From Mycolicibacterium moriokaense (lineage in GTDB: Bacteria > Actinomycetota > Actinomycetes > Mycobacteriales > Mycobacteriaceae), in the NCBI RefSeq assembly GCF_003201655.1, contig NZ_QJJU01000006.1, positions 124,001 to 188,000 of the forward strand: 64,000 nt of DNA, written 5' to 3'. Every line of letters begins with the position of its first letter. Position 1 is the first letter of the stretch. Below, piece by piece: positions 22,444 to 31,487 of this stretch. A program made the position numbers and the translations under genes. The notes below the pieces were generated by a model. That model was not told the DNA's origin and did not search any database. It saw nothing but the letters and a program-made list of their open reading frames with translations.

Positions 22444-24561
22444 CTACATCGTGAACCCAAGCATTACCATTCGCGACCGCTCCTGCGCACTCAAGTTCAG
22501 TAACTCCGGCCGAGCCAACACCTTCTTAAAGGTATCGATGGCCAGCCTTCCTGACGCCTCTGCGTACTTTTTTACGTCAGCCATCTTGAACTTTTTCGTA
22601 CTAATATCGAGTCCCAGAGTGCCATGGACAAGGCCGCTTCTGTTGTTATATAGATCCCGAATTTGGGTGAATAGTTCCTTTCGCTTGACCTCATCGTCAG
22701 GCGCTAGCAGCAACGACATCGTACCTGAAACTACATAGGACGTATTTTCTGAAGAGCCTACTAGACTTTCCCAGGCTATGACGAAATCGATAAAGCTATC
22801 AATTGGGTCATTTCTTTCCGCGAGTGCTCGCAATATCCGATCTCGACCAATGCGAAGGCTTTGATGCAGGCTGCTTGTGGGAACGCAATACTTCGCAATT
22901 CTCGCGGCCGTGATTTGGTCAATTACCTGCGCCGAGAAAGTGCTTGACACTTCGGCAGTCGAGGGGCGAAGCGAGTTCCCGCCCCAGCCAGTTAGGGGGT
23001 TGCGATGCACGGTATACAACCAAATAGGGCCGATCAGCCGCCGCTGCTGCGACGCAAGCGCCATCGCAAATCGCATCTGAAGTATGCGCTCCGCAATGTT
23101 CTGCGAGATCTTCTGCATCTCTTCTCTGTGCACTTTCAGGCGGTCATTTTCAGCTGCAAATTCCTGCAGCCTCTCCATGTTGTCATCGTTAGGAAAAGAA
23201 GACTGTATTTTTACGTCAGTCAATCGCAGCGCCGTCTCGATTTCTACCACGGCTGTCGCATCGCTCACGAATGGCACTGCGCTTTTCTCAAATGGCGATG
23301 GGCGTCGAATACACATTCCCGGCAAATCGATGCTAGAAACGTCGTCCCCAAGTGTTACGTTGGCCAGTCCAACTAGGGCGACCGTAGTTGCGACTTCGCC
23401 GGTGACCAAGGTCCGCGCTAACGCGACAGAGTCTTTCACCGCGTCGCACACACTCTGGAGGACCCCGTCGTTGGTATCCGTGCTCAGGTTCAACGATGCC
23501 AGAATGTGCTCGGGTATGTCGCGAATGTCTACGCTGCCGCCGCTGCCATCGGTCCAGTGCGCGATGACGTTGGCCAGATAGAGGTATCGCCGTTCACGTT
23601 CGTGCTCGTCGATCTCCTCATCGCCGGCAGTGGCCTTTCTAAACAGTTCCGCTATGGGTTCGTCTTCGCCCATCACGCGTTCGATCAGTTGACGATGAAG
23701 CGGGTGCTGCTGCAATGAGTTCATCAGCGATGAGCCGCTGCTGGACCCGCGGAGTCGCGTGCCAATCAGATCCATCGCGACGGTTTGCAGGGCTGCCGTG
23801 AGCGAGCCGTCATCGACGACGGTGGGCCTCACGCCCCCGCACTTTATATGCAGTTGCGTTGCCCTACTCGTATGGAGACTCGGGTCGTATCTGAGCAAAG
23901 CGTCGAAAACGGCGTCAGAGGATGACTCTCCGGACAGGCTCCCCAACATCGACGCTAGCTCTGCAATAACGTCACGTTGAATGTCGGTGGGAATGTGGTC
24001 GTAAACAGCCCCGGCAGAGACGTTGAGCATGAAGGCTAGTAGCTCAGGGGATAAGTACTGGGCAAGTCGAAATATCGTCATGCGTGTTTCGCTGCCCTGA
24101 GCGGCTAGCAGCTCATCAAAATCCAAGTAAGGGGCGGACTTCAGCCTCTCCTCCGGGATGGCGCCAGCCACCTTTGCCTTCTGATGCTCCAGCGTCTGTT
24201 CGTAGATCTCGCGCGTCGCAGCGTAGGCGTCATCTCTGAGGTCCCCGGAAGTCCACGTTTCGGAGTCGCGGTAAATCTCATCGAGGCCGTCGCGAAGAAT
24301 GTGTTCGATATCGGCCCTGGGCCGATGCACGTCAACGTACGCCTCAGCGCCAGCGGCCCGCACTGCGATGCCGATACCGACAACTATGAGCTCGGCGACC
24401 GTGTCCATCTCTGGCACGTGATCCTTGAGTTCGTTCGCAAATACGAGTGTCGCGCTCTCGCAGAACTCGAGACCCGATTCGCCGTCGAGCTTCGGTAGCG
24501 AATCCGCGTAACCCGTAAGCCATGTCCGCCAGCGCTGCACTTCGGGTTCCAAGCCGGTCAT
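22444..24561 (-). CDS. Large hypothetical protein with C-terminal ApeA-like HEPN domain
   Basis: The 705-residue protein has a long N-terminal part of unknown fold, acidic and helical. The C-terminal region (about residues 590-700) resembles ApeA-type HEPN: SFIDFVIAWESLVGSSENTS, VSGTMSLLLAPDDEVKRKEL and IRDLYNNRSGLVHGTLG. The Rx4H motif in RSGLVH is the catalytic signature of HEPN ribonucleases. HEPN proteins of this kind act in abortive infection, which fits the defence-island setting. The start at 24561 follows GGTGA; the frame is open to 24603. It is the last gene before the tRNA-Tyr fragment, with no partner on the same strand. Confidence 0.75.
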   Translation of the reverse strand: MTGLEPEVQRWRTWLTGYADSLPKLDGESGLEFCESATLVFANELKDHVPEMDTVAELIVVGIGIAVRAAGAEAYVDVHRPRADIEHILRDGLDEIYRDSETWTSGDLRDDAYAATREIYEQTLEHQKAKVAGAIPEERLKSAPYLDFDELLAAQGSETRMTIFRLAQYLSPELLAFMLNVSAGAVYDHIPTDIQRDVIAELASMLGSLSGESSSDAVFDALLRYDPSLHTSRATQLHIKCGGVRPTVVDDGSLTAALQTVAMDLIGTRLRGSSSGSSLMNSLQQHPLHRQLIERVMGEDEPIAELFRKATAGDEEIDEHERERRYLYLANVIAHWTDGSGGSVDIRDIPEHILASLNLSTDTNDGVLQSVCDAVKDSVALARTLVTGEVATTVALVGLANVTLGDDVSSIDLPGMCIRRPSPFEKSAVPFVSDATAVVEIETALRLTDVKIQSSFPNDDNMERLQEFAAENDRLKVHREEMQKISQNIAERILQMRFAMALASQQRRLIGPIWLYTVHRNPLTGWGGNSLRPSTAEVSSTFSAQVIDQITAARIAKYCVPTSSLHQSLRIGRDRILRALAERNDPIDSFIDFVIAWESLVGSSENTSYVVSGTMSLLLAPDDEVKRKELFTQIRDLYNNRSGLVHGTLGLDISTKKFKMADVKKYAEASGRLAIDTFKKVLARPELLNLSAQERSRMVMLGFTM

Positions 24562-24931
24562 GCCGTCACCATAGGGCCGACTACAGACACCACAAGGCAT
24601 CATGCGCAGCTCCGCGTGGCCCGACTACGCTTCGCTCGCGGAACATCGTTCGAACCCCGACGACAACCGTCCATTACTGATTCACGGAACCGCTCAACCA
24701 CTCGCACCCCACCGCCCGACGCCCGAGGCCAGCAGCGCCGGCGGTCGCCACCTCTACATCAACTCGCAACGGCAATGCCTCAGTCGCCAAGCGAATTTAC
24801 GTCCATTCGCTTGTCACGACGTTGTCACAAGACCTACCAGACAACAGGAGATGTGGGGATACGCACCGACATCGTCGGTGCAGGTCAGCGACACCCTGGA
24901 GACGTAGCGATCTATGTGGAAACCGCGTTCC
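24562..24931. other. Intergenic region at the right end of the island
   Basis: It contains no gene. It separates the HEPN gene from the tRNA-Tyr fragment and would be the inner side of the right attachment site. Confidence 0.45.
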
Positions 24932-24990
24932 GCGGACTGTAAATCCGTCGGCTAACGCCTACAGTGGTTCGAATCCACTACCTGCCACCA
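24932..24990 (+). tRNA. 3' fragment of tRNA-Tyr(GUA): probable attR of the island
   Basis: The sequence folds as the 3' two thirds of a tRNA. The anticodon stem is GCGGA/TCCGT with loop CTGTAAA (anticodon GTA). A class II variable arm (GGC-TAAC-GCC) follows, as bacterial tRNA-Tyr requires, then T-stem AGTGG/CCACT with loop TTCGAAT, acceptor strand ACCTGCC, discriminator A and CCA. The expected 5' acceptor GGCAGGT and D-arm are absent at the right distance; the nearest GCAGGT is about 25 bases too far. An incomplete tRNA 3' end is what remains at the distal end of an element integrated in a tRNA gene, and its orientation puts the element to the left. Confidence 0.75.
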
Positions 24991-25350
24991 TCGTGCGAAA
25001 CTCTGCGCCGCTGTGCACAACCCGCCCAGTCGATACTCGGAAGTCAGCGAGCCGATTTCACCGGAGAGCTGTCCAGCACCGGACGTTCATGTGTGCGCGA
25101 AGCGCGACGCGAGGTGTGCTCACTTGGTGTCAATGGTTCGCTAACTTCATACGAAGCGCTCGTCGTTGCTTCGGATTTCGCCGCGATGCCTCGTCGCACG
25201 CTCCAGCCTCCGCTGTCTCGGCTGGACGTATTTTCTGACCTGGTAGGAGGTGGCCCCGGAGCGGGGCCATAGCAATTTCTACGCTACCGTCAATTCCCGG
25301 CTGAAAAGGGTCTAGCGTTCGGTGCACAACCCCGCCACGGAAGGTCGGAT
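24991..25350. other. Intergenic region between island end and chromosomal genes
   Basis: No gene is visible. A 7-base GGCCCCG/CGGGGCC hairpin lies at 25252-25268; the promoter of the permease gene should follow it. Confidence 0.45.
25252..25268. terminator. GC-rich hairpin, possible terminator
   Basis: GGCCCCG and CGGGGCC pair perfectly around the loop GAG. No U-tract follows on the + strand, so it may be an intrinsic terminator of mycobacterial type or only a stem in the leader of the permease mRNA. Confidence 0.4.
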
Positions 25351-26835
25351 ATGACGGTAGAGAAGGTGGCGGCCACCGCCGCTGCAGACGACGACTGTGT
25401 GGAATGTGGCTACGAACCGGAACTGAAACGGACTCTCGGCTCGTTTCAGATATTCGCGATCTCGTTCGCGTTCATCTCGGTGGCCGTCGGCATCTTCGCG
25501 ACATACGACGACGTACTTCTGACTGCTGGGCCGGTCGGAATCTGGCTGTGGATCCTCGTGGCGGTAGGGCAGACGCTGGTGGCGCTGGTGGTCGCGCAGT
25601 TCGCGGCCCGCATCGCCCTCAGCGGGTCCTCGTATCAATGGGCGTCTCGGCTGGCCAACCCGAAGATCGGCTGGTTTTTCGGTTGGCTGACCTTCTGGTA
25701 TTTGGCGACCGGCGTGGTGGCATTGGACAACGCGCTGGCCAGCCAGGCCTTCATGCCGCTGGTCGGCCTGCAGCAAAGTGAAGACACCGCGCGGCTGCTC
25801 ACTGTCGCGATCTTGATCGTTCAGGCCGTGCTAATCATCCTCTCGACGCGGCTGCTCGGGCTGTTCACCTCCATGGCGGTGGGCCTTGAGTTGGCCATCG
25901 TCGTGGTGTTGATACTTGGGCTGGGTGCCGTCATGGTGTTCACCGGCAGCGGCGACTTCGGCAACCTCACCTCCCGCGGTATCACAGCAGCTGACGCCAA
26001 CTACTTCGCCATCGGCGGCGGGTTGATGGCTGCGACGATCATGGGCCTGACCACGTTGGTGGGCTTCGATTCCGCGGCGAACCTGGCCGAGGAGGCCAAG
26101 GATCCGTTCCGCAGCGTCCCCCGCGCAATCGTGGGTTCGGTGGTCGCCGCGGGAGTGCTTGGACTCTTGTTCCTCATCGCGCTCACCGTCGCGATCAAGG
26201 ACATTCCCGGCGTAACCGCCAGCGGTTCGCCAGTCGCCTCGATCATTCGCAGTCAGCTCGGGCCGGTCGCCGAACGAATCCTGTTGGCAGGCATCGCGAT
26301 CGCGATGTTCGGTGCTGGCATGGTGGTGATGGCGGCATGCTCACGGCAGGTGTTCGCCATGGCAAGGGACAAACGCTTCCCGGCGCACGCCTTGATGCGA
26401 CGGGTGAACCCGCGCACGCAAACCCCGGTCTTTGCAACGATCTTGATTCTGGTTGTCGGTGTCGTCCTGATGGTCGCGCTCCCCGGTGCAGCCCTGATGC
26501 AATTGATCATCGGGGGGACGATCCTGCCTGCACTCATTTATGGCGCGGTCATGATCCTCTACCTGGCTGTGCGCAAACGGCTCGAGCACAGGGAGGGCGG
26601 GTTCAGCCTCGGCCGTTTCGAGCTGCCGGTCGCGATCGCTGCGATGATCTGGGTGGTGGCCGCGCTGGTCTTCCTCGTCACGCCCGGGGACGCCACCATC
26701 CCCACGCTGGTCGTGCTCGGTCTGATCTTGGCTGGGGGTGTCTACTTCGCGTACATGATGATCTTCAACCGGGAGGTGCTCGACACCGAGCCGGGCGAAG
26801 ACATCTTCGCGGCTACGGCCGAAGCGACCGAATGA
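25351..26835 (+). CDS. APC-superfamily amino-acid permease
   Basis: The 494-residue integral membrane protein has about 12 hydrophobic helices. The first is typical of the family: LKRTLGSFQIFAISFAFISV with the Gly-rich unwound region. Other family stretches are GFDSAANLAEEAKDPFRSVP in the loop after TM6 and FAMARDKRFPAH further on. Such permeases import amino acids or polyamines by proton symport. The start ATG lies after GGAAGGTCGG. The stop overlaps the FAD-oxidase start by ATGA, so transporter and oxidase form an uptake-and-oxidise pair. The substrate is not deducible. Confidence 0.9.
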   Translation: MTVEKVAATAAADDDCVECGYEPELKRTLGSFQIFAISFAFISVAVGIFATYDDVLLTAGPVGIWLWILVAVGQTLVALVVAQFAARIALSGSSYQWASRLANPKIGWFFGWLTFWYLATGVVALDNALASQAFMPLVGLQQSEDTARLLTVAILIVQAVLIILSTRLLGLFTSMAVGLELAIVVVLILGLGAVMVFTGSGDFGNLTSRGITAADANYFAIGGGLMAATIMGLTTLVGFDSAANLAEEAKDPFRSVPRAIVGSVVAAGVLGLLFLIALTVAIKDIPGVTASGSPVASIIRSQLGPVAERILLAGIAIAMFGAGMVVMAACSRQVFAMARDKRFPAHALMRRVNPRTQTPVFATILILVVGVVLMVALPGAALMQLIIGGTILPALIYGAVMILYLAVRKRLEHREGGFSLGRFELPVAIAAMIWVVAALVFLVTPGDATIPTLVVLGLILAGGVYFAYMMIFNREVLDTEPGEDIFAATAEATE

Positions 26836-28220
26836 CATCCACCACGGCACGACCGGCCGAGCTGACGGGCCGGATCGTCCGTGCGGGCGACGCCGACTAC
26901 CCGGTCGCCAGCGCCGGCTACAACCGGCTCTTCACCCACGATCCGGCAGCGATCGTGTTCGCCCAGGAGACGCAGGACGTGGTCAACGCGCTGGCCTGGG
27001 CGCGGCAGAACAATGTCGTGGTGCGTGTGCGTAGTGGCCGCCACAGTCTTGAGGGATGGTCCAATGTCGACCACGGAATCGTGATCGATGTCAGCGAAAT
27101 GAAGTCGGCGACGATCGATGCGGCGTCGAACACCGCGACCGTTGGTGCCGGGCTCAACCAGTTGGAGGCCGTGACCGCGCTCGGCAAGGCCGGTGTCGCG
27201 GCGGCGACGGGCACCGAAGGAACCGTCGGTCTCGTCGGCGCCACCCTTGGCGGCGGTTTCGGGCTCCTCACCCGCGGCTTCGGCATGGCCTCGGACAACC
27301 TGCTGGGGGCCGAGGTTGTTGTCGCATCGGGCTCCGACGGGGCCGAGGCGATCATCGTCGATGAGCAGAACAACTCTGATCTGCTGTGGGCGCTGCGCGG
27401 TGCGGGCAACGGCAACTTCGGGATCGTCACATCGCTGACGTATCACGTTCATCCGCTGACGCAGACCATCTACCTCACCGCAGCGTGGCCAGGTCTGGGT
27501 GACCTGCCGTCCATCTTCGACGCCTGGCAGCGCTGCGCCCTGCATACCGACAACAGGCTCACCACCCAGCTCGAGATAAACCCCGGTGATGTCCGACTCG
27601 TCGGTGTTCTCGCCGCTGGGTCCGAGGCCGAGGCTGCGCAACTGCTGGCGCCGATCCTGTCGGTCGGCACTCCGACTGTTTCGATGACCGATGCGAATTG
27701 GACCGACACCTATGCGGCCTTCCAGGGAGTGACCTCCGAGGAGGCGGCGAACTGGAAGTTCGTCTCGCAGTTCGTCTCCGAGCCGTTCCCGGCCGAAGCG
27801 GTCGACCTCATCGTTTCGTTCATGTCGAAAGCGCCAACGCCGGAATGTAACTACTTCACCAACGCCCTCGGCGGAGCCGTGCGCGACAGTGAGCCGTCCG
27901 GCGGCTCGGCGTACGCCCACCGCAATTCGTTGTTCTATGCCGAGCCCGGTGCCGGTTGGGGCGGCGCTCGTGGCGAGCTGCCGGCTGGCAGACCCGCGAT
28001 GCCCGATCCGCTGACCCCGGAGTGTCTGGCCTGGATCGCCGAGTTCGGTAAAGCGTTGGCGCCCTACGTGAATGGCGCCTACACCAATGTGCCGAATGCC
28101 GACATGGCCGACTGGGAGACCGCCTACTGGGGCGAAGGCGTCGACCGACTCCGCGCCATCAAGGCGAAATACGACCCCTACAACGTGTTCCGCTACGAGC
28201 AGAGCGTGCCCGTCGGGTGA
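26832..28220 (+). CDS. FAD-binding oxidoreductase, berberine-bridge-enzyme-like
   Basis: The 462-residue protein has an N-terminal PCMH/VAO FAD domain with VRSGRHSLEGW, where the His is the expected covalent FAD anchor. GTVGLVGATLGGGFGLLTRG and GAGNGNFGIVT follow. The C-terminal BBE motif is present as WGEGVDRLRAIKAKYDPYNV. The cysteine that gives bicovalent FAD attachment in many members is absent from the Gly-rich segment, so mono-covalent attachment is expected. These enzymes oxidise amines, sugars or alkaloid-like substrates with oxygen. It is co-transcribed with the permease gene. Its last 62 bases overlap the end of the convergent MFS gene. Confidence 0.9.
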   Translation: MTSTTARPAELTGRIVRAGDADYPVASAGYNRLFTHDPAAIVFAQETQDVVNALAWARQNNVVVRVRSGRHSLEGWSNVDHGIVIDVSEMKSATIDAASNTATVGAGLNQLEAVTALGKAGVAAATGTEGTVGLVGATLGGGFGLLTRGFGMASDNLLGAEVVVASGSDGAEAIIVDEQNNSDLLWALRGAGNGNFGIVTSLTYHVHPLTQTIYLTAAWPGLGDLPSIFDAWQRCALHTDNRLTTQLEINPGDVRLVGVLAAGSEAEAAQLLAPILSVGTPTVSMTDANWTDTYAAFQGVTSEEAANWKFVSQFVSEPFPAEAVDLIVSFMSKAPTPECNYFTNALGGAVRDSEPSGGSAYAHRNSLFYAEPGAGWGGARGELPAGRPAMPDPLTPECLAWIAEFGKALAPYVNGAYTNVPNADMADWETAYWGEGVDRLRAIKAKYDPYNVFRYEQSVPVG

Positions 28221-29706
28221 TTCGATAGTGGCGCTGGCCGCGGCTTGAGCAACACCATACGGCAACTGCCGACGCCAGTAGCAGCGCCGAGCCGACACCC
28301 GCCGCGATGGCCAGCCCGTCGGTGAAGGCGTCCTTCGCAGCGGTCAACAAGACATGCCCGTTGTCGGGGGGCGGCCTCGCTGACGCGTCGACGGCGGCGG
28401 CGAGCGACTCCCGCGCGTGCGATGCGACCGCGTCGGGGGTGCCGGGCGGAACCGCCAGCCCGCGGTATGCGGCGGTGATGATAGAGCCGAGTGTCGCGAT
28501 GCCCAGAGCCATGCCGAGTTCGTAGGCAGTCTCCGAGACCGCCGCTGCCGCACCAGCTCGCTCCGGCATGACGCTGCCAATAATGACGTCGCTCGCCGCG
28601 GTGAAGGCCAGTCCGAGGCCCACACCGACGACGAACAGGGCGATGCCGAGACGCAGATAAGCAGTGGACGGGCTGATCGCCGTTAGCGACGCCATCGCGA
28701 CACCGACCAGTACCAGCCCGGTCGTGAGGACCGCGCGCTGCGACCAGTAGCGCACGGCGAAGCCGGCCAGCACGCCGAACACGGTCGCCGCGACCGCGGC
28801 GGGCAGTTCGGCCAGCCCGGCCTTCATCGGGCTGTAGCCCTGTACCAGCTGGAAGAATTGGGACAGAAAGAACACCAGGCCCGAAAGGCCAAGCACTGAA
28901 AGCAGATTGGCCGCGACCACGCCTGAGAACGCACGATTGCAGAACAGCCGCACGTCGATTAGTGGGGCGGGCAGCCTGAGCTGGCGCCGGACGAACAGAG
29001 TGAACGCCGCGCCGCCGCCGACACCTATCACCGCGATATCGACGCCAAGCCCGTTGGCGGCACCTTCCTTGACGGCGTAGACGACGCCGAGCACGCCGAC
29101 GAGCGACAGCCCGACACTGGGTAGGTCCCACGGCCCGGGCATCGGGTTGCGCTGCTCCGGCAACAGGACGATGCCCCCAACGAGCAGCACGACCATCACC
29201 GGGACGTTGATCAAAAAGACCGACCCCCACCAGAAGTGCTCCAACAGCAGCCCACCGACCACGGGACCCAGCGCGGCACCCGCCGAGAACATCGAGGCCC
29301 AGACGCCGACAGCGATGCTGCGATCACGTGGCTGGAGAAACAGCCCGCGGATCAACGCCAGCGTCGACGGTGCCAGCGTCGCCCCGGCCACGCCGAGCAG
29401 CGCGCGCGCGCCGATCAGGAGCTCAGCCGTCGAAGCGTATGCAGTCAGCACGGACATGGCAGCGAAAGCCGTTGCGCCCCAGAGCAACAGCTTCTTGTGG
29501 CCGACGCGGTCGCCGAGGCTGCCCATTGTGACAAGCAAGGCGGCCAGCACGAAGGAGTAGATATCGCCGATCCAGAGGACCTGTGTCGCCGTCGATTCGA
29601 GATCCTTGGTAATGAACGGGGTGGCCACCGCTAGTACCGTGCCGTCGACGCCGATTACCAGCACTCCGAGGCTGAGCACGCCGAGCACGAGCCAACGGCG
29701 CGTCAT
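28159..29706 (-). CDS. MFS drug exporter of the DHA2 (14-TM) type
   Basis: The 515-residue protein begins MTRRWLVLGVLSLGVLVIGV. The family motif DGTVLAVATPFITKDL lies in TM1 and the A-loop GSLGDRVGHKKLLLWG between TM2 and TM3. An antiporter-type motif C follows (FSAGAALGPVVGGLLLEHF in TM5). The length and spacing fit 14 helices, as in EmrB/QacA-type proton-coupled drug exporters. The ATG overlaps the TetR stop by four bases, making a repressor-exporter operon. The positively charged C-terminal tail overlaps the convergent oxidase gene. Confidence 0.92.
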   Translation of the reverse strand: MTRRWLVLGVLSLGVLVIGVDGTVLAVATPFITKDLESTATQVLWIGDIYSFVLAALLVTMGSLGDRVGHKKLLLWGATAFAAMSVLTAYASTAELLIGARALLGVAGATLAPSTLALIRGLFLQPRDRSIAVGVWASMFSAGAALGPVVGGLLLEHFWWGSVFLINVPVMVVLLVGGIVLLPEQRNPMPGPWDLPSVGLSLVGVLGVVYAVKEGAANGLGVDIAVIGVGGGAAFTLFVRRQLRLPAPLIDVRLFCNRAFSGVVAANLLSVLGLSGLVFFLSQFFQLVQGYSPMKAGLAELPAAVAATVFGVLAGFAVRYWSQRAVLTTGLVLVGVAMASLTAISPSTAYLRLGIALFVVGVGLGLAFTAASDVIIGSVMPERAGAAAAVSETAYELGMALGIATLGSIITAAYRGLAVPPGTPDAVASHARESLAAAVDASARPPPDNGHVLLTAAKDAFTDGLAIAAGVGSALLLASAVAVWCCSSRGQRHYRITRRARSARSGTRCRGRISP

Positions 29707-30245
29707 GAACCGCTCACTCCATGTAGCAGCAGTTCGGTGACCATGTGTGTGAAGTCGCGTGGCGCGCCCCGCCCGACCTGAATCACCCACGCCGCGCCGG
29801 CGAAGAGGTTGTAGAGCGCCTCGGTGAACCAGACTGCAGTCAGATCGGTGCGGAATGCGCCTTCGCGCTGCCCGCGCTCGAAAAGTTGCCTGATCTCGGA
29901 GTCGATCTCCGCCCAGGCTTCCTTCGCCTGATTGGCGTCGAAATCCTGACTCTGGGTGTAGAGCAAGGTGAGGTATCCGGACACCGGTTCGCACGCAGAC
30001 ACGAGGCGCTGCAGCGCCTCTGGGGCCGGGCCCTCCTGCCATCGGGCGGTCTGCAGCGCCTCATGCATGTGGGCCACCGCGAGCTGGTCGAGTGCCTCGA
30101 GGAGAGCGTCTCGCCCGGCGAAGTAACGATGCAGCGTCGCGCGGCTGATGCCGACGGCCGCGGCGATCTCGTCTTGGGTCGCGTTGGGCCGCCGACTGAG
30201 GAAGTCCGCGGCGGCGCGCAATACCTGTGCACGATCCAACTTCAT
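29703..30245 (-). CDS. TetR-family repressor of the MFS exporter
   Basis: The 180-residue protein has an N-terminal helix-turn-helix (DEIAAAVGISRATLHRYFAG, residues about 25-45) and a helical ligand-binding domain (FTEALYNLFAGAAWVIQVG). It is the first gene of a two-gene operon with the MFS exporter, the classical layout for ligand-relieved drug resistance. A palindrome directly upstream (30258-30269) should be its operator. The effector is unknown. Confidence 0.92.
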   Translation of the reverse strand: MKLDRAQVLRAAADFLSRRPNATQDEIAAAVGISRATLHRYFAGRDALLEALDQLAVAHMHEALQTARWQEGPAPEALQRLVSACEPVSGYLTLLYTQSQDFDANQAKEAWAEIDSEIRQLFERGQREGAFRTDLTAVWFTEALYNLFAGAAWVIQVGRGAPRDFTHMVTELLLHGVSGS

Positions 30246-30257
30246 GAGACAACTCTA

Positions 30258-30269
30258 TCTCAATTGAGA
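30258..30269. promoter_or_regulatory. TetR operator candidate
   Basis: TCTCAATTGAGA is a perfect 12-base palindrome 13 bases upstream of the repressor start codon. The half-site TTGTCTCA recurs close to the start codon on the same strand, so two repressor dimers might bind. It is the probable autoregulatory operator of the TetR-MFS operon. Confidence 0.65.
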
Positions 30270-30346
30270 CAATTATGTATTAGTGCAGGATCGCCAACGT
30301 GTCCTTACCGGCCATAGCCTGCGTAGTCAAAAGGATGAACCGTTCG

Positions 30347-30745
30347 TCAGAACGGCAGTAACGACCGAACGCGGCGATCGCGCAGGTAGAGCCCGAGCCA
30401 AGCCAAGGTGCCGAAATATACAGGGAACAGCACCTGGGTGAAGATGGCGTGCTCGGCGTTCAGGTGGACCGCCACCGCACCGCCGTAATAGCCCGTAAGC
30501 AGCACCGCGCCGAGGATTGCGGTGCGCGGAATCGCATACAACACGGTCACGATCAGTGCCACCACGCCGATGGGTACCAACTGGTTCTCCGGAAACATGC
30601 CCACGCTGGCGTCCAAGACGAACTTGGGTTTCAAGATATGGCTGATCGCGTCAAACAACATGAAGGCGACGATCAGTACGCTGATCGCGACGCCAATCGC
30701 TCGGCTCGTCTTGGACGGACGGTCTTCCGTTGGCGTGGTTGACAT
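30347..30745 (-). CDS. DoxX-like four-helix membrane protein
   Basis: The 132-residue protein has four transmembrane helices (IGVAISVLIVAFMLFDAISH, LVPIGVVALIVTVLYAIP, AILGAVLLTGYYGGAVAVHL, ILFPVYFGTLAWLGLYL-like end). ILGAVLLTGYYGGAVAVHL is the segment that characterises the DoxX-like family of small membrane proteins. Their role is poorly known, with links to redox stress in mycobacteria. It stands alone between the TetR promoter and an intergenic region. Confidence 0.85.
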   Translation of the reverse strand: MSTTPTEDRPSKTSRAIGVAISVLIVAFMLFDAISHILKPKFVLDASVGMFPENQLVPIGVVALIVTVLYAIPRTAILGAVLLTGYYGGAVAVHLNAEHAIFTQVLFPVYFGTLAWLGLYLRDRRVRSLLPF

Positions 30746-31179
30746 TTCGGCTGTGCCTCACGGTCGGATTAGTTGGTGGACAATGACTAGCGGTCAATCT
30801 TCTCCGCGATCGGAATCTGCATAACGAACAGGTCGTTCAACACTGCGTCCTCCTCAGCTTGGCAGTTGTGCTCGGCGGTGCTAACAGCGCGTCCGGATTC
30901 TCCGCTAGGTGACCGTCGGATGCAACCTCGGCGTCAAGCCGCGGCGCCGGTCTGCCGGTCACCGCCTCAACGGGCGAAACCGTCGCCTTCTTAAGCGTAT
31001 TCGCGTGATCACACACTGCGATTTGTCTTTCTAGGGCCGTCACTTGGGACTACCAGCCGCGATGAGAACTTGTGTTGTTTGCCTCTCCGCCAACTGAATT
31101 CGCCCCGCCCTCCGTGGGATGGGGCGCGGCCACCGAACCCTTGCAGAGTTCGGTGGCCGCTGGAAAGGAGTCGCTGAAG
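30746..31179. other. Intergenic region with hairpins
   Basis: I see no supported gene; a 68-codon leftward frame (30837-31043) has no ribosome site or recognisable sequence. The right part contains a strong terminator at 31128-31158. Confidence 0.45.
31128..31158. terminator. Terminator after the CsbD gene
   Basis: GGCCACCGAAC pairs perfectly with GTTCGGTGGCC over 11 bases with a 9-base loop. It lies 21 bases beyond the end of the leftward CsbD gene and is its obvious terminator. Confidence 0.85.
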
Positions 31180-31353
31180 CTAGTTCTTGAACGCGTCCTT
31201 GACCTTCTCGCCGGCGTCCTTCAGGCTGGATTTCGCCTGGTCGACCTTGCCCTTGTTCTCGGTGTCTTTATCCCCGGTCACCTTGCCGAGAGCCTCTTTG
31301 GCCTTGCCGCCCAAGTCGTCGATCTTGTTGCTGGCCTTGTCTTGTGCGCCCAT
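31180..31353 (-). CDS. CsbD-family stress protein
   Basis: This 57-residue hydrophilic protein is rich in Lys, Asp, Gly and Ala (MGAQDKASNKIDDLGGKAKE, KVTGDKDTENKGKVDQAKSS) and matches the CsbD family in length and composition. CsbD proteins accumulate under general stress in many bacteria, including mycobacteria; their mechanism is unknown. The ATG at 31353 has AGGGGAT upstream. The longer frame to 31473 is non-coding in character. Confidence 0.92.
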   Translation of the reverse strand: MGAQDKASNKIDDLGGKAKEALGKVTGDKDTENKGKVDQAKSSLKDAGEKVKDAFKN

Positions 31354-31487
31354 GACGCATCCCCTTTGTTTGACGGTGGGTTTATGAGGGCTCAGAGCTG
31401 AACCTTCCAACGGATACCCTCGAGGACCCGCAGCCAAACTTCGCCCTCCCATCAGGTGAAGGAGAGGGATCAAGAGCTAAGCAGGCT

